From contig OZ059895.1 of the NCBI GenBank assembly GCA_964057225.1, positions 15,832,001 to 15,896,000 on the forward strand: 64,000 bases of DNA, given 5' to 3'. The DNA is from Auanema rhodensis (taxonomy: Eukaryota > Nematoda > Chromadorea > Rhabditida > Rhabditidae). The position numbers and the translations under genes were made by a program. Under the pieces are notes generated by a model that did not search any database, was not told the DNA's origin, and was given only the letters and a program-made list of their open reading frames with translations. This document shows positions 1-15,052 of the stretch, in pieces (the stretch's first letter is position 1; each line of letters starts with the position of its first letter).

Positions 1-199
1 AATGTTAGAACTGATTTCAATTTCAAATACATTCCCAGTTGCTCAATTCTTGATTTGTATATACATTTCACATAACCAAAGTATTTTGAAGATTTAGCTT
101 TTCTGACATATCCAATTTCGAATGTAAATTGCGTAGGGCTATTCACACCCATGAGAAGATAAAATTCGCTTATAGTCATTTTAGGTCAGTTTTGTTGTT

Positions 200-1734
200 T
201 GATTCACGAGGTATCATCAGATATTTTAAGTAATTCTGCCCAAGTCCACGAAAATTCTATAATTTCAAAACTTGCACAGTTCACCCGAAGATTGGATTAT
301 AGAAGTGTAGCACATCATCTAGGTAAAAAGCTGATACAACCTAGATGTAACAATATCTAATCTAATTTCAGGTTATTTCTATGCTTTACGATTTCATCGA
401 GATATGGAAGATATTGGAATGTTTTATAGCTTCAAGATGTCGTATAATTCTAAAGTAGAATATGCCTATTATGTGCAATTAATCCTTCAAATATTAATAT
501 CGACTAAAACTGTAACTTTTTTCTCAAATAGTTCTTGGCTAAATAACTATTCAGAATCCCAGAACTAATATGAAGGTATTTCTTCGACGATTAGCAGTCA
601 ATGTTCTAGCTTTTGTAAATTATTGGTTAAGTTCAAAAACTATCCGATTTTCTTATAACTTCTCATATTCAGTGTTAATATTTCGATTATTCCATTATTA
701 TGTGAAATAGTATGTGCAGCTCTTCAATATGGTTATACAGAGATAGCTACTGAACTTGTGATGAATGAGAGCAAGTTGAAAGTTACTCAGAAACATGATG
801 AAGTATAATTTATTATTTTTGAAAAATTTTTATTTTTATTAACAATTACAGGATACGTCAACTTTTGCAATAAATAAGATGATAATCTTCTATCAGCAAT
901 TTAAACGTGGAGATTTAGCAAATGCGGTAAAGATAAAAGTAGTTGATGAGATTATGAGCATGTATATCAGTTAGTATTTTGTGCTTTTAACTCATCTTTC
1001 GTATTATGTTTAGCTCTCGCTGATCCACCTTTCATCTTGTTTGATCTTTGTATGCGGCTACAATCTGATCTCAATTATAGGGAAGATGAAAAGTAAAGTT
1101 GTAGTTTTTCTTACATAGGTGCATCTTTTACTAATTTCAGATATGAGATTATTTCACAGATGGTGTCAAATCAGCCTTATTTTCTTAAAAGGGTTGTAAA
1201 TCTTTTGCGAGAAATTGGACAAGCTCAGGATATTCCAATTGCTATGGATGTGGTTAGTTCAATTTTTATGAAACAGTTGATTCAAGAAATCCAGATAGGA
1301 AATATTAGTGATGCTAAAATCCATGAAAGTTGCGATATTTATTTAGATCTGTGTCAAGATCGAATAGACAAACCTTCCAAGTAAGCTTAGGAGTTTTCCT
1401 CTTTTTTTAAATTTTTCATGTTTTTAGTTTTGGAGTTATTGAAGAAGTATTGACTCAATGTGTTGATAGATTATTTCGCTTTTTGGATTATGCATCAAAC
1501 AGAAAAAATGAAGTTGCTTGGAAGCAGTTATGGAAAGTCATTCAAAAAGTGCCTCCTGAAAGGTTTAATCTTCTATTATAAGATAAATTATTTATTATTT
1601 TTTGCTTTAGTGTTCAAGCGATGTGGATGATCAGAAAATCTTGGTGGCCAAAGTTTCACAGTTGTCATTGGGAAAGTGAGGCCTCCAAATATAGAGCAGA
1701 AGTACTAACAGCTTTATCAACAGAGCTTCACTAA
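200..1734 (+). CDS. TAF1A: TAF1A-like subunit of the RNA polymerase I initiation factor SL1/TIF-IB (5' end unresolved)
   Basis: In other animals TAF1A belongs to the TBP-containing factor that recruits RNA polymerase I to rDNA promoters in the nucleolus. Several short exons join into one alpha-helical protein; clear exons lie at about 200-322, 372-510, 1141-1381 and 1428-1560, with introns of about 45-60 bp. The last exons decide the call. They contain FRFLDYASN followed by a conserved AWK, and then a tryptophan-rich block RKSWWPKFH near the C-terminus, matching the order and spacing of the human TAF1A C-terminus (FGVLDFA, AWK, RKNWWPGFH). The stop is TAA at 1732-1734. I cannot fix the first exon: the frame is open upstream of 200 but shows no convincing ATG, so the start lies in the first 200 bases or left of the window. 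PSMG3 starts 192 bp downstream on the same strand. Family assignment rests on my reading of the C-terminal motif block; overall identity is low. Confidence 0.7.
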
Positions 1735-1926
1735 AATTAGTTATTATTGCTTTCATATTTATAATGTGATTTTGGAAAACTGAGATATACATATCTTTAC
1801 ATTTTTTTCATGAATTAAATTCATAAATTTTGAGTTAAGCTTGTAAATTACGGTTTCTAGTATACCGTGTGCAATTTCTTACTGTTCATCTGTTCTGATA
1901 GTTTTTAAAATTGTTGTAGAAGTTTG

Positions 1927-2454
1927 ATGCCAGCTCCGGCATATCACGATTTGTCTTTTGAGTTCGAGAACAAGCAAATTCACTTCAGTATTACCCAGCA
2001 CGAAAATAGTGATCTTGTGGTAATATATGAAGTTGATTAAGATTTGTTTTGTAACATGCATTATAGACTTTCTCGAACATCGGACGTATCGGACAAATAA
2101 TTGAAGTAATCTTCCCAGACCCTATTATCAACGAATTTAATATAAGACGAAAGCAGAAAGGTGTAGAATACGAGTGTAAGCAACTTCTTGGTGCTGACGA
2201 CGTATGATTACTTTCTTAACGAAAATATATAGACAATTCTGATTCAGGAGGCTTCTCATCTTTTTATCAGGCGTCTGGTCATATCACTCGCTCAAGGAAG
2301 CCGCCGTAAATCATTAATTGTTTCTCTAGGTATCCTGTCTTTATATAATAAATAAGTATTGAAATGAAATTCAGGGTTTGATGGCCTATCTAATGAAATT
2401 ATCGCAGCGGCCATCGCATCAGTGGAAAATTATTTACAAGTTAGTGAAAAATAA
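1927..2454 (+). CDS. PSMG3: Proteasome assembly chaperone 3 (PAC3)
   Basis: PAC3 pairs with PAC4 in the cytosol and helps build the 20S proteasome alpha-ring. Four exons are readable in frame: 1927-2019, 2067-2201, 2248-2339 and 2375-2454, separated by canonical GT-AG introns of 35-47 bp; the second exon begins with a phase-0 junction and the last with a phase-2 junction. The product is about 133 residues, close to human PSMG3 (122). The middle has the pattern QLLGADDEASHLFIRRLV, equivalent to VLLGQDEP..HVFAKNLV in the human protein, followed by a short strand and a helix ending near EK. The ATG at 1927 is the first in the frame and gives an N-terminus of normal length. The stop is only about 80 bp before the first readable IARS2 exon, which suggests co-transcription with trans-splicing. 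I did not find the neighbouring PAC4 partner. Confidence 0.85.
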
Positions 2455-2532
2455 AAATTGCAACCGGTTGCTAGACTGTTTTTTAAAAAATGATGCGTTC
2501 TTTTTATTTTAATTAATTGGCGTTTATTACAG

Positions 2533-7009
<4,477 letters not shown>

Positions 7010-7185
7010 TGTTTTGTTTTATATCTTCGTAGTTTAATCTAATTTTCCTGTTTTTCTTTGACGTTTGTTTGAACAATTTCGTTTTGATAATTATTTATTT
7101 CTAGATTATATCCACAATTCAATATCGCATATCATTTTGGAATAAATAATTAAATTAGTTTTCCTTTTTTGAAATTATTATTGTT

Positions 7186-7461
7186 TCATCTTTTAACAGG
7201 CAATGAATTCCTGCTCATCAGATTTCCTAAAGAATTTCTTTTAAATCCTTAACTTTCTAAAATGGACTCACCTCTCTGTTGTGCTAGCAACTTGGATAAC
7301 TTAGCTGCCTCTTGAATCATATTCGAAGAGTTTCCGCTAGCGTTTTGAACAAGCTGTATCAATCCTTTGTTTAATACAAAGAATCTCGGCGGGAGAGGGG
7401 GAAAGCCATGTAAGCTTGGTCGATTACGAGGTGTTTTCAATATTTTCTGCTTAATAGACAT
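7186..7461 (-). CDS. Small conserved-looking protein of unknown function
   Basis: I do not recognise this gene. It starts at an ATG (minus strand, 7461) preceded by AAGT, runs 63 codons, then crosses a canonical GT-AG intron (donor at 7271, acceptor ...ctttag) into a short exon ending in TGA at 7186. The product is about 76 residues, basic at the N-terminus with a proline-rich turn (PPLPPRFF), followed by an amphipathic helix (about residues 30-62) rich in N, A and L. There is no signal peptide or membrane segment. A good splice-acceptor sequence lies just upstream of the ATG, compatible with trans-splicing as the downstream gene of FIG4, whose stop is about 330 bp upstream in the direction of transcription. 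The frame is supported by the splice sites and composition, not by a known family. Confidence 0.5.
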
Positions 7462-7793
7462 ACTTGATACTCCTGTTCAGTGAAGAAATTCGAATATGTG
7501 AGCGTGTGAGTGCTGAAATGGAATCAAATTCTGCATTAGCTCCTCCCATTGATTAAGCTTCACAACTGCAAGTTTTCGAATATGAAGCTCTGCACATGAG
7601 TGATGCAGGATTTTCCTTGGTAATTAGGCTAATATTTCCATGTGTTGAACTCAAGCAAGCCTAATGATGGTATACTTTTCTGCAGCAATTAAATATAATG
7701 GGAAATGTGAAACACATATTTTAGATTTTATTAGAAAAAAAGTAAATTATTTGTACATATCACAATAAATATCACTTGAGAATAGCTGATATG

Positions 7794-10700
7794 TTAAATG
7801 TATTTGGGATATGTGGAGAAAATGGCCTTATCTTTTGCACTTATGATATGACTATCGACATTGCACGACTTAGTGTATAGAGATATCGCAGCTTTAGAGA
7901 GAGTAGGTTCTCCACACTTAATCACAATTATGATTAGAATCTGGTTATTTTCAAATTTACCTGGAATATGTTATCACTCGTAAATACGGTGCTTCTCCAT
8001 TGATCTGAATGACCCGCTGATGATACATGTAAATCGGTCAACAACGTAGGTTTAAAACTGTGCCAGTCCTGAAAGAAAAACAGCTGAGGAACAACATTTT
8101 GCAAAAAATGAACAAACCTTTTCGTTAACCTTGAATCCTCCTTTAGCTACATAAGTTTTGTACAAAGCTTTGTCAGTTGCTGATAATGTTGAAGACTGAA
8201 GACCATATATATCTTTAGCAAACAGAAGTCCAGCAGCAAGAATCGGACGATCTATAGCGAATAGAAATAAGGGAAAATGTATTTAAAGCATACCACTTTT
8301 GATTTCTGATCCTTCTTTCTCTTTTCTTGGACGTTCTTCAGTTTTAGTTAATCTTTGCCAAGTTTCATCTACTTCTAATACATCTTCTTTCGCCTCTTCC
8401 TCACCTTCTTCATCATCATCATCTGAATCACGAGATGGCTTCTTTGATGATTTTGTTTCTTTATTTTCCTGAATTCAAGAAAATGTAAAATTTAAAAAAA
8501 CAGAAACAACTAACAGTTTTCCATAATTTCATGAATTGTCCTGATGTTGAAACATCTTGGTTAATCCCGCTAACAGATACCGTCCGTTGATCAGCCAAAA
8601 TCTTAAACTCAGGAATGTATCAGTGTTCATCGTGATTAGACACCTGTGTTTTGATTTTGACATCAATGGAACTCAACTCAAACGTTCGATAATGATTTCT
8701 ATAATCATCTTCAGAAGTCAAACGAATTGATTTTGCAATTTCTCGAGAATGTGCTGGTGATAATTGCTTTTTAGGAGTTCCCTCTTCTAATTCAACAATC
8801 TCATATTCATCTAATTCATCGTCATCATACATCCAGGCACAATAGTCAGTGTTAATCTGGAGTATTGGTTCTAATATCGAAACAAACTTTAGTTGTACCG
8901 TGAGAGTGTTTGGAAAATGTAGGTAGTAGTCGGACGGAAGATCCCATAGAGGAAGAGTACTGCTTATCATGGGCCTAAAGGAGCAATAGTCAAGCATGTG
9001 AGCAAGGTGATGCTTACCTAAACATTCCTAGGAAGAGATTGATTGCAGCTTGTTTATCATAATCAGCAAAAGTATTACTGTAGTAACGTGATAGGGTTTG
9101 TAATACATCACGACTACGCTCCTGAAACAAGCTGTCTTAGCTTATAATGTGAGCTTTGTATTTACTTGAAAAGCTGACGTCTTCTTGTAAGTTTTGATAG
9201 TATGCACTAATTGACTTCCCGCATATTGCCAAGCTAATGTATCTCCATGAGCATCGAACATTTCTTCGAACACACGGCAAACCTTCATTTAATTTCAGAG
9301 TGATTCATATGTAAAGCTCATTTACCTCGCTTTGTAAGCTTAAATGTGGTGTATCAACAAGTCCCATTGCACAGAGTTGACATCCTAGAGCAGCTTTTCC
9401 TACAATATTTTCAAATGAAACTTTGATTTAAATCAACGAAAACCTATAGCAAACTGAGCAACGTTTGTTCGATCTAAGCAATCCACACAGTTAGTTCTAG
9501 AAATTCCTCGTTGAACTAAGAAACGTTTGTCATCAGAATAGTAAGGTTTGAATCCGGTTAGTTCACTACGAGGGCAAATCGTGTGACTGTGAGGCATCGG
9601 GAACGACTAGAAATGGAATTCAAATGAAATTCATGTAATCTATCTCGAAAACCTGGAACCATCCATGAGTTTTCACAGCTTTCATAGCGATTTCATCCAT
9701 TTTAGTAAGAACATTGCTAGTTATAGTAGAACTCTTGTTGCATCTAGCCACATCAAAGCTCAAGTAACAGATTTTCTCCTCGAGTGGTAAGAAGATATTC
9801 AAATAATTGACTGCCTAAGATTAGCAAAATATATTAATTAAATTTATTTTTAAAATTACCTTTATGAACTGATCATGTAATAGCCCTTCATGCCTTCGTT
9901 TTTCTCTTCGTTTTACCAAATTCATAACAATTAATGGATTTCCATACTTTTTCCTCAATTCCCTAAACAAGGTATATTTAGATATCTAATTCGATTTTCC
10001 TAAATTACCTGAAATGAGCACCCGCAGTTTGAGCATGAGGTTCATGAATATCAATCAAGATCAGCGGTTTTCCCACAACTCCACGTGTAGCTGGATCTTG
10101 TGACCAACTGAAAACACTCAAGAGAGAAATAAGCAAATTCGTAGTATTAATACCGCAAAGGAACAGAGCCTCTTCTTTGGCAGAAGGAAGAAAATCGACC
10201 TTTGTCAAGTCGTAAAGATGAACTTGCATCCCAAACAATCTGTTCTGTTTCAACGTCATTTGCAACATTTCCTTTTAAATTTGCTCCTCTCTTCAAAAAC
10301 CTAGTTCCAGCATAAATAGCTGATCTTCGTCCTATTAGTGTGAGTGAAAGCTTCGTACAAGGCAAGTTTATAAGTTGCTGATCTTGAATATTAAACACGT
10401 ATTGTTTTGAAAAGAATTTATAAAAACATACTTATATAGCCATGAATCATCTCAAGACACCATTTTTCAGAAATGTTATTGTTTCTCATAGGCTCTAAAA
10501 GAAAGTTGTTCCATACAAACTTGGAATCAGAGGACAAAATCCGAGATCCAGCCTGAATTTTTTTAGTTTCGAAGACTATGATGAAGGTAAATCATACATT
10601 ATCCCAGGATGTTTGGAGTGCATTTTCTTGTAAAGTTCGACTAAGATCATAAGAATAGGAAAAATAGAAATCAGTAGAAAGATCGACGGACTAAACGATG

Positions 10701-11300
10701 TTGTGGTCAAATGGTAATTTAGACAACTGTACCTGGAAGAGCCGGACGTATCGTTGCTCTTCACTCGATGTTGAAACTCCGTCCATTGTTATACTAATCA
10801 TTGCAACTTCAGCAACTTTGAATATAGTGTGGTAACCAATGCTGGCTACACTGGTAGCTTTTGTTATGAGCTAAAGTTTCGGAATAAGAAACTATTTCAT
10901 GTACCTATGAATCTTACGATCAAGTAATAACCTTCCAAAAATCGTACAGCTCCCAAAATGCCATATGCATTGCTTACACGTTCTATTAAAGCTTTTCCAT
11001 GAGGTTTCTTACCTGAGGGAGATCTTAGCACAACTGAACGAACAAAATGAAAATATAGCTCAGATATAGAACTAAACCTGAATTTCCCTCAGACACAGTT
11101 CCAAGCAACTCTAACACTTCCTCACGTGAATAAGTTGCTTCGGTTTCACCAATTAGAAGAACCTTTGAATCAACTCTATCAATTTTAAGGACATTAAATT
11201 TTGTTGCCGATGCATCACATCCAACTAAGTAGAATCTTCCAGCGGTTTCATAAACTGTTATCCGCCTTATGCGTTCACACATGAACCTTTCAAATAACAT
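7794..11300 (-). CDS. FIG4: FIG4 (SAC3) polyphosphoinositide 5-phosphatase
   Basis: FIG4 removes the 5-phosphate from PI(3,5)P2 on endosome/lysosome membranes and works in one complex with the kinase PIKfyve and the scaffold VAC14. The reading frame starts at the ATG at 11300 and runs right to left through many short exons; the N-terminus contains [11 protein letters not shown] and VLKIDR, as in other FIG4 proteins. The central SAC domain has the blocks [12 protein letters not shown] and HEGLLHDQF. The catalytic CX5R(T/S) motif is intact as CVDCLDRTN (9463-9489), preceded by RGISRTN. The C-terminal third has an acidic stretch of D and E near 8390-8430, and the frame closes with TAA at 7794. 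I estimate 850-900 residues, near the family norm of about 900. Conserved catalytic residues argue for an active enzyme. It shares a 256-bp upstream region with SLC25A46. Confidence 0.95.
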
Positions 11301-11556
11301 TTTTATTTTTCAATTTATTGTTCATAATTTTAAACATTTAAAGCTTAGAAATCCTTAATAAATAACAAAAGATAGCAGGTATAATGTATATTTGAAGTAT
11401 TTTCATGTTGACGTCTTTCGCATTTCGGATTAGCGTCATATTGCACTTTCTTTTTGTCGTTTCAGGAGATATATTCTTATGATCCTAATTTTCTAATTTT
11501 TATTTTATTTCTTTTATTTTTTAAATTTATTCAATTTTATATTCATAGGAAGCGCG
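11301..11556. promoter_or_regulatory. Shared head-to-head upstream region of FIG4 and SLC25A46
   Basis: The two start codons face away from each other across 256 bp. The stretch is AT-rich, with T-runs on both strands and no open frame of note. Just before the SLC25A46 ATG there is a possible splice or trans-splice acceptor (ttcatag). No TATA box or named operator could be assigned; the promoter role is inferred from position only. Confidence 0.5.
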
Positions 11557-13610
11557 ATGCAGTTTCTGCAGAATCGCTCAAATTTTCCACGATCTTCTCC
11601 GCCAGACCCAAATACTTTGAATCCTGATGGATCAGCAGATTCAATGTGTATGCGAATTTTAAAATATATGCGCTTATATTTTATTTCTGTGTTACAGCTC
11701 ATTGGCAACGCCAACCAGCGAACTTTCCCTCAACCAGTAGCTCCCTACCTCAACTTTCTCCTCCCACGTCCACTGATGATCCATTAGCCACGTTTCTGCT
11801 TGGAGTAGCCGAGTATGTTTTGCTTCAGCATTACAATTTTTTTATTCTTTATTTTTAGTTTTGGAACGAAACTATTTGTTACTCATCCTTGTACAGTATT
11901 AAGGAGACAGTGCCAAGTTCACCAAAGTGCTCGTTCACTCCACGTTACACCAGTTACATTGGTACCTGTAATATGCAATATAGTGTCAAAAGAGGTATGT
12001 TTTAATTCAGTTTTATTTCCTATGTTTGATATTTCAGGGACTTTTAACGTTATGGAAAGGTTCACTCGGATCAGCAGTGGTATGGGGATTATCAAGTGTG
12101 ACCGAGATTGTAATAGCAGATCTCTTCGGTTTACCGAGGTATGTAACGAAGCAAAATATTAATACATAGAATATTTAAGAACGTATGTACGAAATGGTAG
12201 CAGTGAAAGGTACTGGCGTTATATCATGTTGAAAGCGTAAGATTATTAACCTAATTTTTATAATTTTTTTGTTATTTTAGTGCTACATTCTTCACCATGA
12301 CACCATTCCTCATTTCATCTTTCACTGATACTGTCAGGGTAATCGTTTAGCTTTTTCCTTTCAAAGTCTTATGTATTACATTTCAGAGTGAATCAGGTTT
12401 AGGTGGGGATGATAGTCGTGTCTTTGATGTTCTGGTGAAGGGTGCTGATCGCTTACGTTTCGCCGTATTTGGAGCCAGAGATGCATCCAAGAGATTCTCT
12501 GTTCTTCATCTTGCTATTCCCACAGTAACTTTCCGAACTTCTCATTTTATTATCGAAAGTGCACTCTATCATCAATTCTATATCATGGCTAGACGATATA
12601 TTGTAGGTGACTGAAATTAAATACTAATTAACATTTCTCATTTAGGCTAGAAAACCAGAAACAGAAAAGTCGAAGTTTCATCAGTATCTTCCAGTTTTAT
12701 TCGCACGATTGTCCTCTTCTGTATTAACTGATCTCATTCTTTTCCCTGTTGAAACAATCTTGCACAGAATGTATATTCAAGGTTAGTTGAAGATTTTCTT
12801 CATTGATGATTCTGACTTTTCAGGAACTAGAACTCTTATTGATAACTTGGATTCCGGCTTATCAGCTGTATCCATAACTGTAAAATATAATGGCTTCTTT
12901 GATTGCTTACGATCTACTGTCGATAATGAAGGTTTCTTAGCTTTGTATAGTGTAAGTAGTCTTACTCACATTGAAATTTTCCTATTTACTGTGTATTTCA
13001 GGGCGTTGGAGCACTAGGCTTACAGTATATATTGCATTCGCTTTTACAACAACTTATTCGTGCTCTATTTGATCAAGGTTCAGAGGTGTTACGTAAAGCA
13101 ACTGCTGATCAGCAGTTCATATCAACACCACCCCTCTCTACGAACACAAGCTTTACTGGTAAGATATCAATATCATTGTTATAACTCTTTTCACATTTGT
13201 AGGTCCATTGAGCTCAGGTTTAGCTGCTTCAGCTCCACTTTCCGGTCCATTTGCTCAACAAATATCTCCAATAACTAGTCCTAGAAAGTAATTTTTCACA
13301 CTTACAAGCTTTTGTAAATTTGTGTTGATGTTGTATTGTGTAGATCGCATGTCCTCTCTCCCCCCAGGGATCCCACGCAATTTCCAACATTTGGCGAATC
13401 ACTAGCCACACTAGATGCTGCCTACCCACCCTACACAAATAGGCAAAACGTATTTGGGAGTCCAACCCGGTACATATTCATTTTGGGAGATGACATATGC
13501 ATGCATTTCCTATGTGATAATTTCAATCTAACCATTGGTTTTTCAGAGGTGGTGAAATCTCTAGTCCTCTTCCACCAAATGACCGATTGAGTGACCCTTT
13601 CAGCGGGTAA
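11557..13610 (+). CDS. SLC25A46: SLC25A46-type mitochondrial outer-membrane carrier homologue
   Basis: SLC25A46 is a divergent solute-carrier-25 protein of the mitochondrial outer membrane that acts in mitochondrial dynamics and lipid exchange rather than as a classical carrier. The start ATG at 11557 opens a serine/proline-rich N-terminal region; an intron then joins in phase 1 to the exon ending FLLGVAE. The diagnostic blocks follow: THPCTVLRRQCQV, SARSLHVTP and LWKGSLGSAVV (11870-12080), then a YIMLKA segment. Further on come DLILFPVETILHRMYIQGTR (12725-12830) and GALGLQYILHSLLQQL. All correspond in order to human SLC25A46, including the outer-membrane variant of the carrier signature. After the last membrane helix there are about 100 further residues rich in S, P and T (to TAA at 13608-13610), where the human protein stops soon after the helix. 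I estimate about 500 residues versus 418 in human. eIF3J begins 253 bp downstream. Confidence 0.94.
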
Positions 13611-13863
13611 TGTGGCCACACCGAAGTATTGATAGATTAAATTTGCATTCAATGTAGCTGATCTTGTAATATATATAGTTAGCTAGTTTAAATTTTTGTA
13701 CCGGTGCTTTCATGCATAGCTAATTTAATTCCTTCTTAAATCAATTTCTTAGATTTTCATGGTTTTTACCATGTTCATACATGTATTTCCTTTTTATATA
13801 TAATGTCCTGCTTATTCTATGCTTTAATTCTAGGTATTAGGACTTTTCTCGCCGAAACTCAAC

Positions 13864-14774
13864 ATGTCTGATTGGGGTATATACATTATGGTTTTTGATT
13901 TCAATCGTATTGTATTCAGATGCTGATGATTTTGAGCCCGAGATTTCCTCTCTCGCTCCCCCTCCTGTAGATGAAGAGCCTATCGTTCCAGTCGCTCCAG
14001 CTGGTCCAAAAGTTGAGAAGAAAAAGGTTAGTTAACTATTTATATAATAAGGTTTTTATTTCTTATTTCAGGAAATTAACATGGAGAGTCTAGGTCGAGA
14101 ATTAACAGCCGCAGAAAGGGAGGAACTTCAGCGTCGCAATGATTTAAAACTGGCTCAAGAAATGTTTGGTAAGGTTTTATTACAAAGTTACATATTTTTC
14201 AATGTTGTTCAGGTCTCGAAGCTTCAAGTGACGAAACTGATTATAAGGATATTATTTCGAAAGAAGAATTTGAAAACTGGGGTATTAAAGTACGTTAAAC
14301 TTTTGAACAGCTTAACTTTTTACAACTACGATTTTTAGATCGGTACTTTTATTAGCACACGTCATAAGGCTGCTCATTATGGAGACTTGATCAACAAGTT
14401 GATGGTAACAGTTACCGAAAAATGTAAGTTTTTCATTTATCTTGTTGTCTTTATCACAGTTTCTTAGTGGATGCCGCTGAAATTAGGAAAATGTCCACCA
14501 ATCTCAAGACCATTGCTGATTCCAAAAAAGAGGAGAAGGTAATTCTACACTTATATATTTCTTTTATATAATAATTTCTTAGCCTAAGCCTGGAACTGCT
14601 GCCGGAGCTAAGAAGAAGAAAGCTCAACTTAAGGGAGCATCTAAAGGAAACAGCATGTTTGACGATTACGGTATGATTATCTTCTTGTCAAGATGTTTAA
14701 AGTTCACTATTTTAGAAAAGGGTGGCGGTGGAGGATATGGCAAATATGATGATTATGAAGATGATTTCATGTAA
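13864..14774 (+). CDS. EIF3J: Translation initiation factor eIF3 subunit J
   Basis: eIF3j is a loosely bound eIF3 subunit that sits in the decoding centre of the 40S ribosome and influences mRNA loading and recycling. The first exon is only MSDW plus one base; the next begins DADDFEPE, so the start is the classical MxxWDxDxF of the family. Further along are REELQRRNDLKLAQEMFG, a conserved central helix, then the block KEEFENWG, and HYGDLINKLM, which is typical of the dimerisation region. The C-terminus is lysine-rich, then glycine/tyrosine/aspartate-rich, ending YDDYEDDFM, again like other eIF3j proteins. About seven exons with introns near 45 bp; the stop is TAA at 14772-14774. It lies between SLC25A46 and KDM1A on the same strand. 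The length, about 225-230 residues, is slightly below the human 258. Confidence 0.93.
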
Positions 14775-15052
14775 ACTGTTTTTTAGATTTCAATTCTCCG
14801 TTGCCTAACCATACATTTCTTATCATTTTTGGTGTTTTGTTTTCTTTGTTTTCTGGAACCTGGTGATGTTGTTGTTCCTTTTGCTGTGATATTTCTTGCC
14901 TTAGCATGAAATATAGCTGCTGTTTTTATATCCAGAGTTTGAAAAAAAATTTTATTTTAATTATTTAAAGCATATTTTATATTTCTTTTTGTCGTTTATA
15001 CGAAAAATATTTAAATCACTTTTTTTCATTTTTTTCTAATCATATTTAGTTC

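Noticed and set aside
7477-7620. Open minus-strand frame containing LNQWEELMQNLIPF between FIG4 and the small gene
   Set aside because: Protein-like composition, but no start codon near its 5' end, no splice donor joining it in frame to the small gene at 7461, and no known family. Left unannotated.
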